This document shows positions 7,155 to 13,972 of a DNA stretch of 23,834 nt, in pieces; within the stretch, counting starts at the first letter, position 1, and the number at the start of each line of letters is the position of its first letter. The DNA lies in the IMG/VR virus record IMGVR_UViG_3300046003_004612, positions 1 through 23,834 of that record. The stretch is one strand, 5' to 3'. The position numbers were made by a program, and so were the translations under genes. The notes under the pieces are model-generated. The model ran no database searches and was not told the origin of the DNA. It saw only the letters and a program-made list of their open reading frames with translations. The DNA is from a virus.

Positions 7155-9374
7155 TTAGTCCATCTGCCGTGTCTCAATACCTTGATTCATTCCTTGTGCT
7201 GCAGACTGTGGGTCTATTTGCTGCGGCTGATTAGGATCTTGTGGCATACCTTCTTGTGGTAAGGCTGGTGATCCTGGACTGGTGTTTTGCTGCATATTAG
7301 GTGCTTGTTGTGCCATATTTGGTGCTACAGTGCTGGGTAGTCCATTAGCATCTTTATATCCTGCACTCTTCATTAGCTCATCACCAATAGGCACTATCTG
7401 AGGCATCTGTACAATAGATCCTGCTGTTTGCATGGCACTGAACTGAGTCTTAACATTGATATCTGCCGTTTCTGCAGTTAGCTTATCAATCTTACCCTGC
7501 AGTTCTTGAACTTGCAGTTGCATCATGGCGGCTTGTTGCTCTTGCATCGCCTGTTGCATTGGATCGGGTTTATTCTTTTCTGCTTCTAATTCATCATCCG
7601 TCTTAACAACATCATCGGGATTAAGGTGCTGTGCCTGTATTGCTTTGCGATACAGTTCGGGATGTTTAGTTAAATCAGAATAGATAGGTTGTAGTGATAC
7701 TGACATTAGATTAAGCAGGGCTTGTGTCTGAGTCTCTTTCACTAACAGTGCTGATGACCCTCTAGCATCTACTTCAAAGTCACCTTTGATTGCTTCCTTA
7801 TCACTGTTCTGCATGTTCCAATCATACATACGCCCTATGAAAGGTTTAGTGATGCCATCATCAAAGGCTTTAACGACATTACGCAACACAGTATTAGCAG
7901 CATTAAGTAACATACTACGGCCAGCTGCCGTATCTTGTGTGCCACCGACTTCACCCTGAGCGATCATCGGTAAACTGGTGACTTCACTGGCCATGTTCTT
8001 AGCGGTTTCAAAGATATTGGATAACTCGGCTTGATGTGAAGCAATCTCATGACTACCAAAGGCATCATCAACACGATGCTCTGGATCGGTTAGCCACCAG
8101 ACTTTACGGGCTTTAAGATCCCAGCTACCATCTGAAGGTGTTACCAATTCTCTATTGATGATTAATTGAGGTCCAGTTGATAGCGCAGCATTGTCGAGTA
8201 ACATACGCCAAGCGGCATTAACGATACGTTGCTCATTACGCAATAGATACGGAATACCAAAGCCAAAGACACTGGTATCATCATCTTCATACGCAAATAC
8301 CGAGTATGGACACTCACCGGTCTCCAGTGGATTCAGATCGGCTTTAATTACAGTGCCATTGATAAATGACACAATCACATCATGCTCGATTAAGTCATCA
8401 TTCTCAACCATGCAGCCACACGCCTCTAAATCTTCTTTAGTTGCAGGACCATGATATTCCCAGAGTTCATAGCGATTATCATTGATGTTAGCCTGTACAC
8501 CGGATAACTCACGTATTCGCCCAACATGACTAGAGCCATTAGAATTATTGCGTGCATCAACAGCAATAATCTTTTTGATTTGTTCTTTTAGATAGCCTGG
8601 ACGTTTAGACAGTTCGATGAGCTGCTTTTTAGTGACATAACGTCTTTCAAAGAAAAAACCACATTCGTTGATCTTGGTAGCTGACATATCGGGAAACCAA
8701 TCCCACACGCTGACATGCTCAACACCTGGCCGGTATTCTTGTACGATATCTAACTCATAGACTGCATTATCCAGCTGCTTCCAGTTCTTGCGTGTTCGAT
8801 TGATAACAACAGGACCTTTTAAGATACCTGTACCAAACAGACAAGCATCATGGATGACCTCTCTAGCTATCGTATGATACTTAGCTTCGACTAACTGATC
8901 ATCAATCTCGCGTGTCATTGCTTCAGCGCGTGCTTGTGCTTCTTTGATTATTCCTTTAGCAAGATCAGCATGAGTAATCTCATTGCCTTGTTCATCTTGA
9001 CCAGCGACCTCCTGATTCATTGCCATTTTCTGCAATTCTGGAACTGGCGTTGGCTGTATTGCCCAGTTAGTATCATCGGAGGGGAATAACATATCAGACA
9101 GTCTTGCTTCAGCGCCTGTTGACTTTGATCGTGTGATATTGACAAAAGCCTGGCTACCACCTGATTTCTTCAATCTCTCCAGTGTTTCTGCATCATAGTG
9201 ACCCATGTACTGCTCAAGATCTGATAACCATCGATCTTCAGTTTGCTGCCTAATACCAATTTGCTCTTGTGCTAGACGTGTTAAACGCCAACCCAGTGCT
9301 TGTATAAGCTCGCCTGCTTCTTCTTCTGCGTTATGTTCGAGTTCGTACTCGTCATCTACTTGTTGCATTTGCAT
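7155..9374 (-). CDS. Portal protein
   Basis: A 739-residue podovirus-type portal, which forms the dodecameric ring at one capsid vertex through which DNA enters and to which terminase and tail attach. Landmarks: an N-terminal helical region with Trp/Glu-rich start; LFGTGILKGPVV (about 180); EYRPGVEHVSVWDWFPDMSA, typical of this portal group; FGFGIPYLLRNEQRIVNAAW; and the C-terminal core IAQGEVGGTQDTAAGRSMLL followed by NAANTVLRN. The tail after about 620 is Gln/Met/Pro-rich and low complexity, probably a flexible barrel or internal extension. ATG lies 8 bases after the hairpin-embedded GGGAG at 9378-9391. It follows terL, as usual. Confidence 0.92.
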   Translation of the reverse strand: MQMQQVDDEYELEHNAEEEAGELIQALGWRLTRLAQEQIGIRQQTEDRWLSDLEQYMGHYDAETLERLKKSGGSQAFVNITRSKSTGAEARLSDMLFPSDDTNWAIQPTPVPELQKMAMNQEVAGQDEQGNEITHADLAKGIIKEAQARAEAMTREIDDQLVEAKYHTIAREVIHDACLFGTGILKGPVVINRTRKNWKQLDNAVYELDIVQEYRPGVEHVSVWDWFPDMSATKINECGFFFERRYVTKKQLIELSKRPGYLKEQIKKIIAVDARNNSNGSSHVGRIRELSGVQANINDNRYELWEYHGPATKEDLEACGCMVENDDLIEHDVIVSFINGTVIKADLNPLETGECPYSVFAYEDDDTSVFGFGIPYLLRNEQRIVNAAWRMLLDNAALSTGPQLIINRELVTPSDGSWDLKARKVWWLTDPEHRVDDAFGSHEIASHQAELSNIFETAKNMASEVTSLPMIAQGEVGGTQDTAAGRSMLLNAANTVLRNVVKAFDDGITKPFIGRMYDWNMQNSDKEAIKGDFEVDARGSSALLVKETQTQALLNLMSVSLQPIYSDLTKHPELYRKAIQAQHLNPDDVVKTDDELEAEKNKPDPMQQAMQEQQAAMMQLQVQELQGKIDKLTAETADINVKTQFSAMQTAGSIVQMPQIVPIGDELMKSAGYKDANGLPSTVAPNMAQQAPNMQQNTSPGSPALPQEGMPQDPNQPQQIDPQSAAQGMNQGIETRQMD

Positions 9375-9377
9375 CGT

Positions 9378-9391
9378 ATGTCTCCCGACAT
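9378..9391 (-). promoter_or_regulatory. Hairpin-embedded ribosome site of portal gene
   Basis: Minus-strand ATGTC-GGGA-GACAT: 5-bp stem with a GGGA (GNRA) tetraloop. The portal ATG follows 8 bases after GGGAG. The outer pair is A-T here and C-G in the copy at 6042-6055, a compensatory change that supports a real stem. Confidence 0.75.
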
Positions 9392-9406
9392 TCGTTAAAA
9401 TATTAG

Positions 9407-9424
9407 AGTCTCATTGGTGAGACT
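9407..9424 (-). other. Short stem-loop between terL and portal
   Basis: A perfect 6-bp inverted repeat AGTCTC/GAGACT with a 6-base loop lies just after the terL stop codon. On the minus strand it is followed by CTAATATTTTAAC, not a proper T-tract, so it is at best a weak terminator or an RNA-processing/stability element. Confidence 0.35.
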
Positions 9425-9425
9425 G

Positions 9426-10763
9426 TTAGTAACCGGTAATAGAGTCGCCTGTAAATGTTTCGATATGTTTAAAATTAGCTTTTCGTGGTGACACAATGGC
9501 ACTAAATAACTCTGCTAACACCCAGATCCAGGCATCAGCTCTATTGGGTGATCCACCGCCTAAATAACCGGTTGTAGTAAATGAACACAGTTCGTCTTCT
9601 AATTCTGGAAAATAACCACCATGACAGACTTTTCCTTGCTCATAGAGTGCTGAGATAGGTTCAGCTCTGATATGTTTGCCACGCGTTGCTGTGACAGCTT
9701 TGTAAGGTGTTCTTGACCTAGCAGTTTGGATTGTATGTCTAACCATATCCCCACCATAGTTAGCCTCGCCTACTACACAATCAGCAGCATGACGATCATA
9801 AGCTGTTGTTGCTATTCTTCCCCAAGTTGCCGGTCCTGCCGTCACTGTACAATCTTCTAGCAAGTATGCTTTACCATCTGTACCCAAGGCTCCGACTACA
9901 ATACCAATAGCATCATTCTCTTTGTTATCAGTTTCACCGGCACCTGATGGATCTACACCCACAATGACACGGATAAATTCAGGATAACCAGAATCAATGA
10001 CTCTATTCTCGTCAATGTTCTCAAAGGTGAATAGAGCGTTAGGTGTAGCATCACTAAACTCACCAAGCAGGAATCTTCTCTTTAATCTTGGTGCCAGGCT
10101 GTTGAGTGTGGCTAAGTAAGTTGTCGATAAATTTTCCGTGTTATCAGCTGGATTAATCTTGAAGCTGGCATAATCATTTGGCATTTCTAAAGGCTTCTTA
10201 CTGTCTGGATCTCGCTTTTCAATAAACCGTTTGTATGACCAATGCGCTTTCGATGGTGGATTAAGATCGTAATAACATCTAGGCTTAAGATCTGAGCTAG
10301 CTGTGCCAATCATTTGTGTTGATTTTTGAGCTAATCGTGTAATTGATATATCAATAGACGATAAAGGTATCTGTGAGGCCTCGTTGTAGTAGATTGTTGC
10401 AAACTCCATTCCTAATATCTTCTCGGTACGCTCCTTATCATCTAGTCCACCAAACCAGATCTGACTACCATTATCAAACTGTGCGTAAAAGTCAGTCTTG
10501 TTGAGCGAATAAGAAACGCCTGGATAAGCTATCTGCATCACCTTTGGAAAAGTGTCCATAATCACCGAGGCTTTAATAGCGTTAAACCTAAACCTAAAGA
10601 TAGCGTGACGTGAGTTAGCAGCTTTCAATGCTCTAAAGACAACATTGCGCGTCAATAAGAATGTCTTACCTGATCGACTACCTCCAAATAAACAGATATG
10701 CGTTGCAGGCCCAGCTAACACTTCCTGTGCTTCCATTTGCTTAGATGTGAGCTTAAAGCTCAA
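9426..10763 (-). CDS. terL: Terminase large subunit (packaging ATPase/nuclease)
   Basis: A 445-residue protein. Walker A is GGSRSGKT (residues 27-34). The Walker B-like strand with catalytic Glu is TIYYNEAS (Glu about 128). NPPSKAHWSYKRF (about 168-180) is a typical TerL segment. The C-terminal RNase-H-like nuclease begins with VIVGVDPSG (Asp about 271). The protein translocates DNA into the prohead through the portal and cuts concatemers. As read, the first codon is TTG overlapping the terS stop (TTGA), with GGA nine bases upstream; ATG at codon 10 (position 10736) is an alternative but would shorten the N-terminus close to Walker A. Identification is secure. Confidence 0.93.
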   Translation of the reverse strand: MSFKLTSKQMEAQEVLAGPATHICLFGGSRSGKTFLLTRNVVFRALKAANSRHAIFRFRFNAIKASVIMDTFPKVMQIAYPGVSYSLNKTDFYAQFDNGSQIWFGGLDDKERTEKILGMEFATIYYNEASQIPLSSIDISITRLAQKSTQMIGTASSDLKPRCYYDLNPPSKAHWSYKRFIEKRDPDSKKPLEMPNDYASFKINPADNTENLSTTYLATLNSLAPRLKRRFLLGEFSDATPNALFTFENIDENRVIDSGYPEFIRVIVGVDPSGAGETDNKENDAIGIVVGALGTDGKAYLLEDCTVTAGPATWGRIATTAYDRHAADCVVGEANYGGDMVRHTIQTARSRTPYKAVTATRGKHIRAEPISALYEQGKVCHGGYFPELEDELCSFTTTGYLGGGSPNRADAWIWVLAELFSAIVSPRKANFKHIETFTGDSITGY

Positions 10764-11152
10764 AGCAGTGCGTCCAGAGCAGATGCTATGATTTGTACAT
10801 TTCCTGTAACTGCAACTTTTTCAGTATAAAGACCAGCCGCTTTCCCACGATTTGTTTCAGCTGTAACAGCAGGACCATAGTTTTCTGCTTCTTCTGCTTT
10901 TTTGCTTAGATGTTCAAGCCTAGCTAGATGTGCTTCAAGTGTTAAGCCAACCTTTTCAATGATAGGTTTGCGTAATTCATCCACCCTTGATATTACGTTG
11001 GGGTCTGACATTAACTTAGATGCAGATTGATGTATAGATTCTTGCTTAGTATTTGCTCTAACTTTATAAGCACGTCGATAAGCATCGCTTTGGCTTTCAC
11101 CCGATGCAACTGTTTGTGCAAACAATTCTTGTTGTGGAGTTAATGTCGTCAT
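10760..11152 (-). CDS. terS: Terminase small subunit
   Basis: A 130-residue protein with the terminase_2-type N-terminus LTPQQELFAQTVASGESQSD followed by AYRRAYKV, which forms the DNA-recognition helix-turn-helix, then SASKLMSDPNVISRVDELR and a C-terminal helical oligomerisation part. It should recognise the packaging initiation site and stimulate TerL. It is the first gene of the minus-strand late operon, and its stop overlaps the terL start. An AT-rich region with a TATAAT precedes it. The Shine-Dalgarno is weak. No pac site could be recognised by sequence. Confidence 0.88.
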   Translation of the reverse strand: MTTLTPQQELFAQTVASGESQSDAYRRAYKVRANTKQESIHQSASKLMSDPNVISRVDELRKPIIEKVGLTLEAHLARLEHLSKKAEEAENYGPAVTAETNRGKAAGLYTEKVAVTGNVQIIASALDALL

Positions 11153-11181
11153 AACACTATATCTAATAAAATCATAGCTCT

Positions 11182-11208
11182 ATTATACTATATCTATTAT
11201 TTATGCAA
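11182..11208 (-). promoter_or_regulatory. Candidate late promoter for terS operon
   Basis: Minus strand: TTGCAT (11208-11203), 15-base spacer, perfect TATAAT (11187-11182). The spacer is short, so the -35 assignment is weak, but the -10 is ideal and lies about 30 bases before terS. Late genes often need an activator or antiterminator, so this may not be the only driver. Confidence 0.45.
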
Positions 11209-11257
11209 TATAAGCACTTTTCTACTAAATTTATTTACCTTATTTATTAAATAACGC

Positions 11258-11286
11258 TTTACGTTTAGCATTACATGTGATTTAAT
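11258..11286 (+). promoter_or_regulatory. Candidate promoter of the plus-strand cassette
   Basis: TTTACG (11258-11263), 17-base spacer, TTTAAT (11281-11286) preceded by TGA, i.e. an extended -10. It lies 45 bases before the first cassette gene, whose ribosome site GAGGAG is strong. It is oriented opposite to the late operon. Confidence 0.5.
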
Positions 11287-11330
11287 AGCTTCACGGTTTC
11301 AACTTCTGGAACCCTTGAGGAGATACGATC

Positions 11331-11624
11331 ATGGAACAAAATAACAACACTTTTAATAGCATAAAAAAATTGATTGATGGCTTGGAATATTATGCGGGCG
11401 ATGAAGATGCCAGCTCTGACTTTATCATGCAAGCCCAATATAAACTAGCAGATCAATTTGAAAGAGCTGCTAGTGCAGAATGGACTAGACAAGAATTAAA
11501 TGATTTTATCTTTGATAATGACGTACTTGATTTTATTGATGCTAATGACGCAATAGTAGCCGACTCTTTTAGAGATGATGTGCGTGAAATTCAACACGCT
11601 ATCATTGGTTTTTTCGGAGAATAA
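11331..11624 (+). CDS. Small acidic protein, unknown function
   Basis: A 97-residue, strongly acidic protein (Asp/Glu outnumber Lys/Arg several-fold) predicted largely helical, with segments KLIDGLEYYAGDEDASSDFI and FDNDVLDFIDANDAIVADSF. There is no membrane segment, Cys motif or recognised domain. The start is ATG with GAGGAG upstream. It is the first gene of a plus-strand cassette inserted between the two minus-strand operons; the next gene starts 1 base after its stop. Small acidic proteins in such phage islands are sometimes host-modulating or DNA-mimic proteins, but nothing here proves that. I do not recognise the family. Confidence 0.7.
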   Translation: MEQNNNTFNSIKKLIDGLEYYAGDEDASSDFIMQAQYKLADQFERAASAEWTRQELNDFIFDNDVLDFIDANDAIVADSFRDDVREIQHAIIGFFGE

Positions 11625-11625
11625 A

Positions 11626-11892
11626 ATGTACGAAAAAACTTTAGAACTAAATCCTTGGCAGGTTTATAGGGAAGCTAAAGCTAATTTGGCTGAAATGATT
11701 AAAGAATTGCAAAATGCAAATTCTTACAACTTAGATCTACTTGAGTGCTTATCTCACAATGTTTCTGTTCAATGTAAATATTTAAAAGAAATAAAAGGTG
11801 AGATTAAAACGTTTGAAGATAGCAAACTTAATAAAATGCTAAAAGATGCTGAAAATGAAGTTGTTGTTTTTGACATGCCTTTTGCTTGCTAA
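11626..11892 (+). CDS. Small helical protein, unknown function
   Basis: An 88-residue protein. ATG at 11626 is chosen over an upstream in-frame ATG because GGAGAATAAA precedes it immediately and the previous gene stops at 11624. The sequence is mostly helical, with WQVYREAKANLAEMIKELQN then LECLSHNVSVQCKYLKEIKG, suggesting a short coiled coil, and three Cys residues. It ends VVFDMPFAC. No family is recognised. Co-transcription with its neighbours is clear from spacing. Confidence 0.65.
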   Translation: MYEKTLELNPWQVYREAKANLAEMIKELQNANSYNLDLLECLSHNVSVQCKYLKEIKGEIKTFEDSKLNKMLKDAENEVVVFDMPFAC

Positions 11893-11898
11893 TCAGTT

Positions 11899-12069
11899 AT
11901 GGAATCGAGTAGCCCTGGCGCTTTACTTGCCTCACTCCGCAAAAATGAAACTAAGAAATGCTTAGTCTGCGGATCTGAGTTCACCGGTCTTATCAAAAAG
12001 ATTATTTGCAACAAATGCTTGAACAAGGCCAGAGTTGCAAAGTTTAGAAATAAAACTATTGGAGAATAA
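11899..12069 (+). CDS. 56-aa zinc-ribbon protein
   Basis: ATG at 11899 to TAA at 12067-12069 encodes 56 residues: an N-terminal tail MESSSPGALLASLRKNE and a compact zinc ribbon with C21-L-V-C24 and C37-N-K-C40, followed by a basic helix KARVAKFRNKT. The two CxxC knuckles 12 residues apart are a standard treble-clef/zinc-ribbon spacing. It starts 7 bases after the preceding stop and is followed at once by the next gene. No strong Shine-Dalgarno is seen, so translation may depend on coupling. A nucleic-acid or protein-binding adaptor role is plausible but inferred. Confidence 0.6.
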   Translation: MESSSPGALLASLRKNETKKCLVCGSEFTGLIKKIICNKCLNKARVAKFRNKTIGE

Positions 12070-12070
12070 A

Positions 12071-12283
12071 ATGAAACAAATATACTTTTCAAACGGCAAC
12101 ACATTTGGCCCTTTTATCGATGGCAGGTCTTATTCTGAAGGCGTTGCTTTAGTTGCGCTAACTCATGAAGATGAGACAGCTATGGATGACATAGCTAATG
12201 GGGCTAGTTCTAAACTGCTAGTACATCTTGAGCGAAAGCCCGCATCTTGTCTTAATGGCAAGATTACGATCTTTGGTGAGTAA
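12071..12283 (+). CDS. 70-aa protein, unknown function
   Basis: ATG at 12071 is preceded by GGAGAATAAA, the same ribosome site used for the 88-aa gene, so the upstream in-frame ATG at 12035 is rejected. The protein has a beta-rich start (QIYFSNGNTFGPFIDGRSYS), a central acidic helix (THEDETAMDDIANG) and C-terminal strands (SKLLVHLERK, KITIFGE). I do not recognise the family. It is the last gene of the cassette: a clean intrinsic terminator begins 21 bases after its stop. Confidence 0.62.
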   Translation: MKQIYFSNGNTFGPFIDGRSYSEGVALVALTHEDETAMDDIANGASSKLLVHLERKPASCLNGKITIFGE

Positions 12284-12303
12284 CAAGTCCCTGAGTAACC
12301 AAC

Positions 12304-12328
12304 AGCCCCTTAATCGGGGCTTTTTTTT
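12304..12328 (+). terminator. Intrinsic terminator closing the plus-strand cassette
   Basis: AGCCCC/GGGGCT 6-bp perfect stem, loop TTAATC, followed by eight Ts. Clearly oriented for plus-strand transcripts. Confidence 0.92.
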
Positions 12329-12433
12329 GTCCAATCTTTTGCGTAAAAAATATATCTAATTAATATTTTAAAAAATAGATAGAAAATTCCATTAAGATAT
12401 GACCATTAAAGTTAAAAAACATTGGAGAATCAA

Positions 12434-12673
12434 ATGACCCATCAAGAAGCTCTAGTAAAAGCACTTGTGTTATCTATCACAGCAACAACAGCTGAAGATG
12501 CAGAAAGAACCGGTAAACTTGTCGATCAGTTCTCATCACTCTTAACGGAACAAGAAGTAGTGCATTGCAAAGAACAAGCGCTATCAATGGTTGAAGGAGC
12601 TGTAAAATGGCAATTACTTGATGATAAAATCAAGAATGAATATGACATTTTGAAATCAGGCAAATCTGCTTAA
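12434..12673 (+). CDS. 79-aa helical protein, unknown function
   Basis: ATG at 12434 is preceded by GGAGAATCAA, closely resembling the ribosome sites of the cassette genes; an in-frame TTG at 12422 is less likely because it precedes that site. The protein is predicted helical: HQEALVKALVLSITATTAED, ERTGKLVDQFSSLLTEQEVV, then KEQALSMVEGAVKW. It lies after the cassette terminator, so it needs its own promoter; TTGCGT-N16-TAATAT around 12339-12366 is a weak candidate. Its stop overlaps the 3' end of the convergent 33-aa gene. No family is recognised. Confidence 0.6.
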   Translation: MTHQEALVKALVLSITATTAEDAERTGKLVDQFSSLLTEQEVVHCKEQALSMVEGAVKWQLLDDKIKNEYDILKSGKSA

Positions 12674-12771
12674 TTCGGTTTTAGCTTTCCTAATTCGGTT
12701 TTATAAGAACTTTCGTCTGCTCTAAACTTAGCCACTTTCTTTCTATTCTTATTAGTCGTTTTAAGTGCCAT
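12670..12771 (-). CDS. 33-aa basic micro-protein
   Basis: ATG at 12771 overlaps the stop of the preceding gene as TAATG. It encodes 33 residues, rich in Lys/Asn/Arg at the start (MALKTTNKNRKKVAKFRADE) and ending KPN. It is the last gene of the minus-strand operon and converges on the 79-aa gene, with stops overlapping. The 3' part contains a 13-base direct repeat TAATTCGGTTTTA at 12671 and 12692. The coupled start supports translation; function is unknown. Confidence 0.4.
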   Translation of the reverse strand: MALKTTNKNRKKVAKFRADESSYKTELGKLKPN

Positions 12772-12896
12772 TAAAAATACCCGTTGTCATCATCTTTCCA
12801 TATGTCATCAAATACCTTCAGAGCGTACTTGACTAAGATACCGGTAATACCAATAACTCCGATTGATAATGCGATTAAAACAGCTAGTAGTTGCAT
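12771..12896 (-). CDS. 41-aa single-pass membrane micro-protein
   Basis: ATG at 12896 has AGGA six bases upstream (an ATG two codons earlier would sit on top of that site). Residues 1-23 are a hydrophobic membrane helix (LLAVLIALSIGVIGITGILV), followed by KYALKVFDDIWKDDDNGYF, an amphipathic then acidic tail. Positive residues after the helix suggest an N-out, C-in or peripheral topology, uncertain. The downstream 33-aa gene overlaps its stop by one base. Function is unknown; small membrane proteins in phage early operons include exclusion and lysis-timing factors. Confidence 0.5.
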   Translation of the reverse strand: MQLLAVLIALSIGVIGITGILVKYALKVFDDIWKDDDNGYF

Positions 12897-12905
12897 ATCC
12901 ATTCC

Positions 12906-13091
12906 TTACCTCTGATGTTCTATCTTTAAACCATTGTTGATATAACGCTTTTCACCGCAATTTTTTCCATAGCACCATTTCTGATTCATGCTGTACAACA
13001 TCATCCAGTTATCATGCTCACATTTCTTGAAACGTTTTGGCACATTAAACAAATTTACTGGACCAAAATTAATCATTGGCCATTCAATCAT
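12906..13091 (-). CDS. 61-aa phage protein with possible zinc-binding residues
   Basis: A 61-residue protein. Its ATG overlaps the stop of the upstream DUF6378-like gene (ATGA). Residues about 24-45 contain CEHDNWMMLYSMNQKWCYGK followed by NCG. A Cys-x-His, W, WC-x-x-x-x-C-G pattern recurs in small uncharacterised phage proteins that sit in replication/recombination operons. It could bind a metal through C24/H26 and C41/C46. No further assignment is possible. Confidence 0.6.
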   Translation of the reverse strand: MIEWPMINFGPVNLFNVPKRFKKCEHDNWMMLYSMNQKWCYGKNCGEKRYINNGLKIEHQR

Positions 13092-13360
13092 AGTAATAAC
13101 TTCTCAGGTATTAATAGATCAGCAACTAACTTTACATACCCATTAACATCGTGCCATGAATCATGATAATCAGGATCCCCATTCAATATTCTTCCTACCT
13201 TATGCGCTACCATTTCTAAGCACTCTTTCTGATCGTCTTTAAGAGTATTCCAGTTAGGACTATCAACCATAGCGCGTTTGATATTTTGAGTGATACGCGC
13301 ATGTTCGGTAAATGCACCATAACGACTGCCTCTTTCTTCCAGCGTTGCTTCTATAGTCAT
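13088..13360 (-). CDS. DUF6378-like phage protein
   Basis: A 90-residue protein with the family pattern TIEATLEERGSRYGAFTEHA, then ITQNIKRAM, then KECLEMVAHKVGRILNGDPD followed by YHDSWHDVNGYVKLVADLL. Proteins of this kind are common in tailed phages and are related in pattern to nucleotide-handling MazG/dATP-like helical folds, though the function is not established. The conserved E-x-x-x-H-K-x-x-R and D-x-W-x-D residues are present. Its ATG overlaps the stop of the 57-aa gene, and its stop overlaps the next start. The family call is confident by pattern; the role is unknown. Confidence 0.75.
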   Translation of the reverse strand: MTIEATLEERGSRYGAFTEHARITQNIKRAMVDSPNWNTLKDDQKECLEMVAHKVGRILNGDPDYHDSWHDVNGYVKLVADLLIPEKLLL

Positions 13361-13530
13361 ATAATTTCCTTAAATGCTTTTCGTCTTGCTTCCATATTGC
13401 TTTTCTTTTGATCGATTACAAGCACTCTAACCCTAGCCATATATTCATCTTCCTGTTTTTCACTGACTGTCTTGTTATTCATATTTGCCCATTTGTATAG
13501 TAACTCTACGTCCCACTCAACTTCATCCAT
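13357..13530 (-). CDS. 57-aa helical protein, unknown function
   Basis: ATG at 13530 with AAGGCG nine bases upstream; the TGA overlaps the DUF6378-like ATG. It encodes 57 residues, acidic at the N-terminus (MDEVEWDVELLYKWANMNNK) and basic at the C-terminus (KKSNMEARRKAFKEII), predicted helical throughout. It begins inside the last codons of the 44-aa gene. No family is recognised; the overlapping arrangement and ribosome site argue that it is translated. Confidence 0.55.
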   Translation of the reverse strand: MDEVEWDVELLYKWANMNNKTVSEKQEDEYMARVRVLVIDQKKSNMEARRKAFKEII

Positions 13531-13657
13531 CTATTTCGCCTTCTTTACAATATCCTGCAACAAGAAATAACCATGTGAACTCAAATCCTTCAGCATCAGT
13601 CATTACCCAAGGGAATATTGTCCAGTCTTTTATCTTCAGAAATCCCCAATAGATCAT
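13523..13657 (-). CDS. 44-aa aromatic-rich micro-protein
   Basis: ATG at 13657 overlaps the stop of the 77-aa gene (ATGA); the TGA lies 8 bases inside the start of the 57-aa gene. It encodes 44 residues rich in Trp/Phe/Tyr (MIYWGFLKIKDWTIFPWVMT and FEFTWLFLVAGYC). The second segment is hydrophobic but short for a membrane span. Function is unknown. Evidence for translation is the coupled start only. Confidence 0.42.
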   Translation of the reverse strand: MIYWGFLKIKDWTIFPWVMTDAEGFEFTWLFLVAGYCKEGEIDG

Positions 13658-13887
13658 TTAGATAGCCTTGCTAAGTTTTCAGAAAGTAATGTTTTTGCGT
13701 GTTTGGTTACTTTTATCCGATCAATACCTGCCCATCTAACTCGATTAGGTAAAGAAGCTAAGTATCCTTTTAAGAAAGTAATTCGATCACAATCATCAGG
13801 TCTAAATGTTCCTATCTGATTGATGTATTCAATCTCTGATTCCGTTGTCCAAGCTACAGCTTCTTTTTCTTTTTTAACAGGTAACAT
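13654..13887 (-). CDS. 77-aa phage protein, hypothetical
   Basis: The start is set at ATG 13887 (MLPVKKEKEAVAW), which overlaps the stop of the 27-aa gene as TGATG and has GGGG six bases upstream; longer in-frame reading to 13962 would run through that gene. It contains WTTESEIEYINQIGTF (about 13-28) and ITFLKGYLASLPNRVRWAGI followed by DRIKVTKHAKTLL. A pattern of W-x-T-x-x-E, I-G-T, L-x-x-Y-L-x-x-x-x-x-R-x-x-W-x-x-I-D is common in small phage proteins beside NinB/RusA genes. Function is unknown. Confidence 0.6.
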   Translation of the reverse strand: MLPVKKEKEAVAWTTESEIEYINQIGTFRPDDCDRITFLKGYLASLPNRVRWAGIDRIKVTKHAKTLLSENLARLSK

Positions 13888-13970
13888 CAGCATCCCCACC
13901 AGGTTGAATAAATCACATAAATCATAAATAAAATCGTTGCGTAAAAAGGCAGTACAAACCAATCAATCAT
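13887..13970 (-). CDS. 27-aa membrane micro-protein
   Basis: ATG at 13970 starts 2 bases after the rusA stop; GAGG lies seven bases upstream of it, within the end of rusA. It encodes MIDWFVLPFYATILFMIYVI followed by YSTWWGC, a single hydrophobic helix. Its stop overlaps the start of the 77-aa gene (TGATG). The good ribosome site and coupling argue it is translated. It may only serve to load ribosomes for the next gene, or be a genuine membrane peptide. Confidence 0.45.
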   Translation of the reverse strand: MIDWFVLPFYATILFMIYVIYSTWWGC

Positions 13971-13972
13971 TT

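Noticed and set aside
8191-8454. Plus-strand ORF inside the portal gene, and similar ones at 2012, 3557, 5453, 9205, 14028, 16588 and 17326
   Set aside because: All are shadows antisense to well-identified genes, with no recognisable domains.
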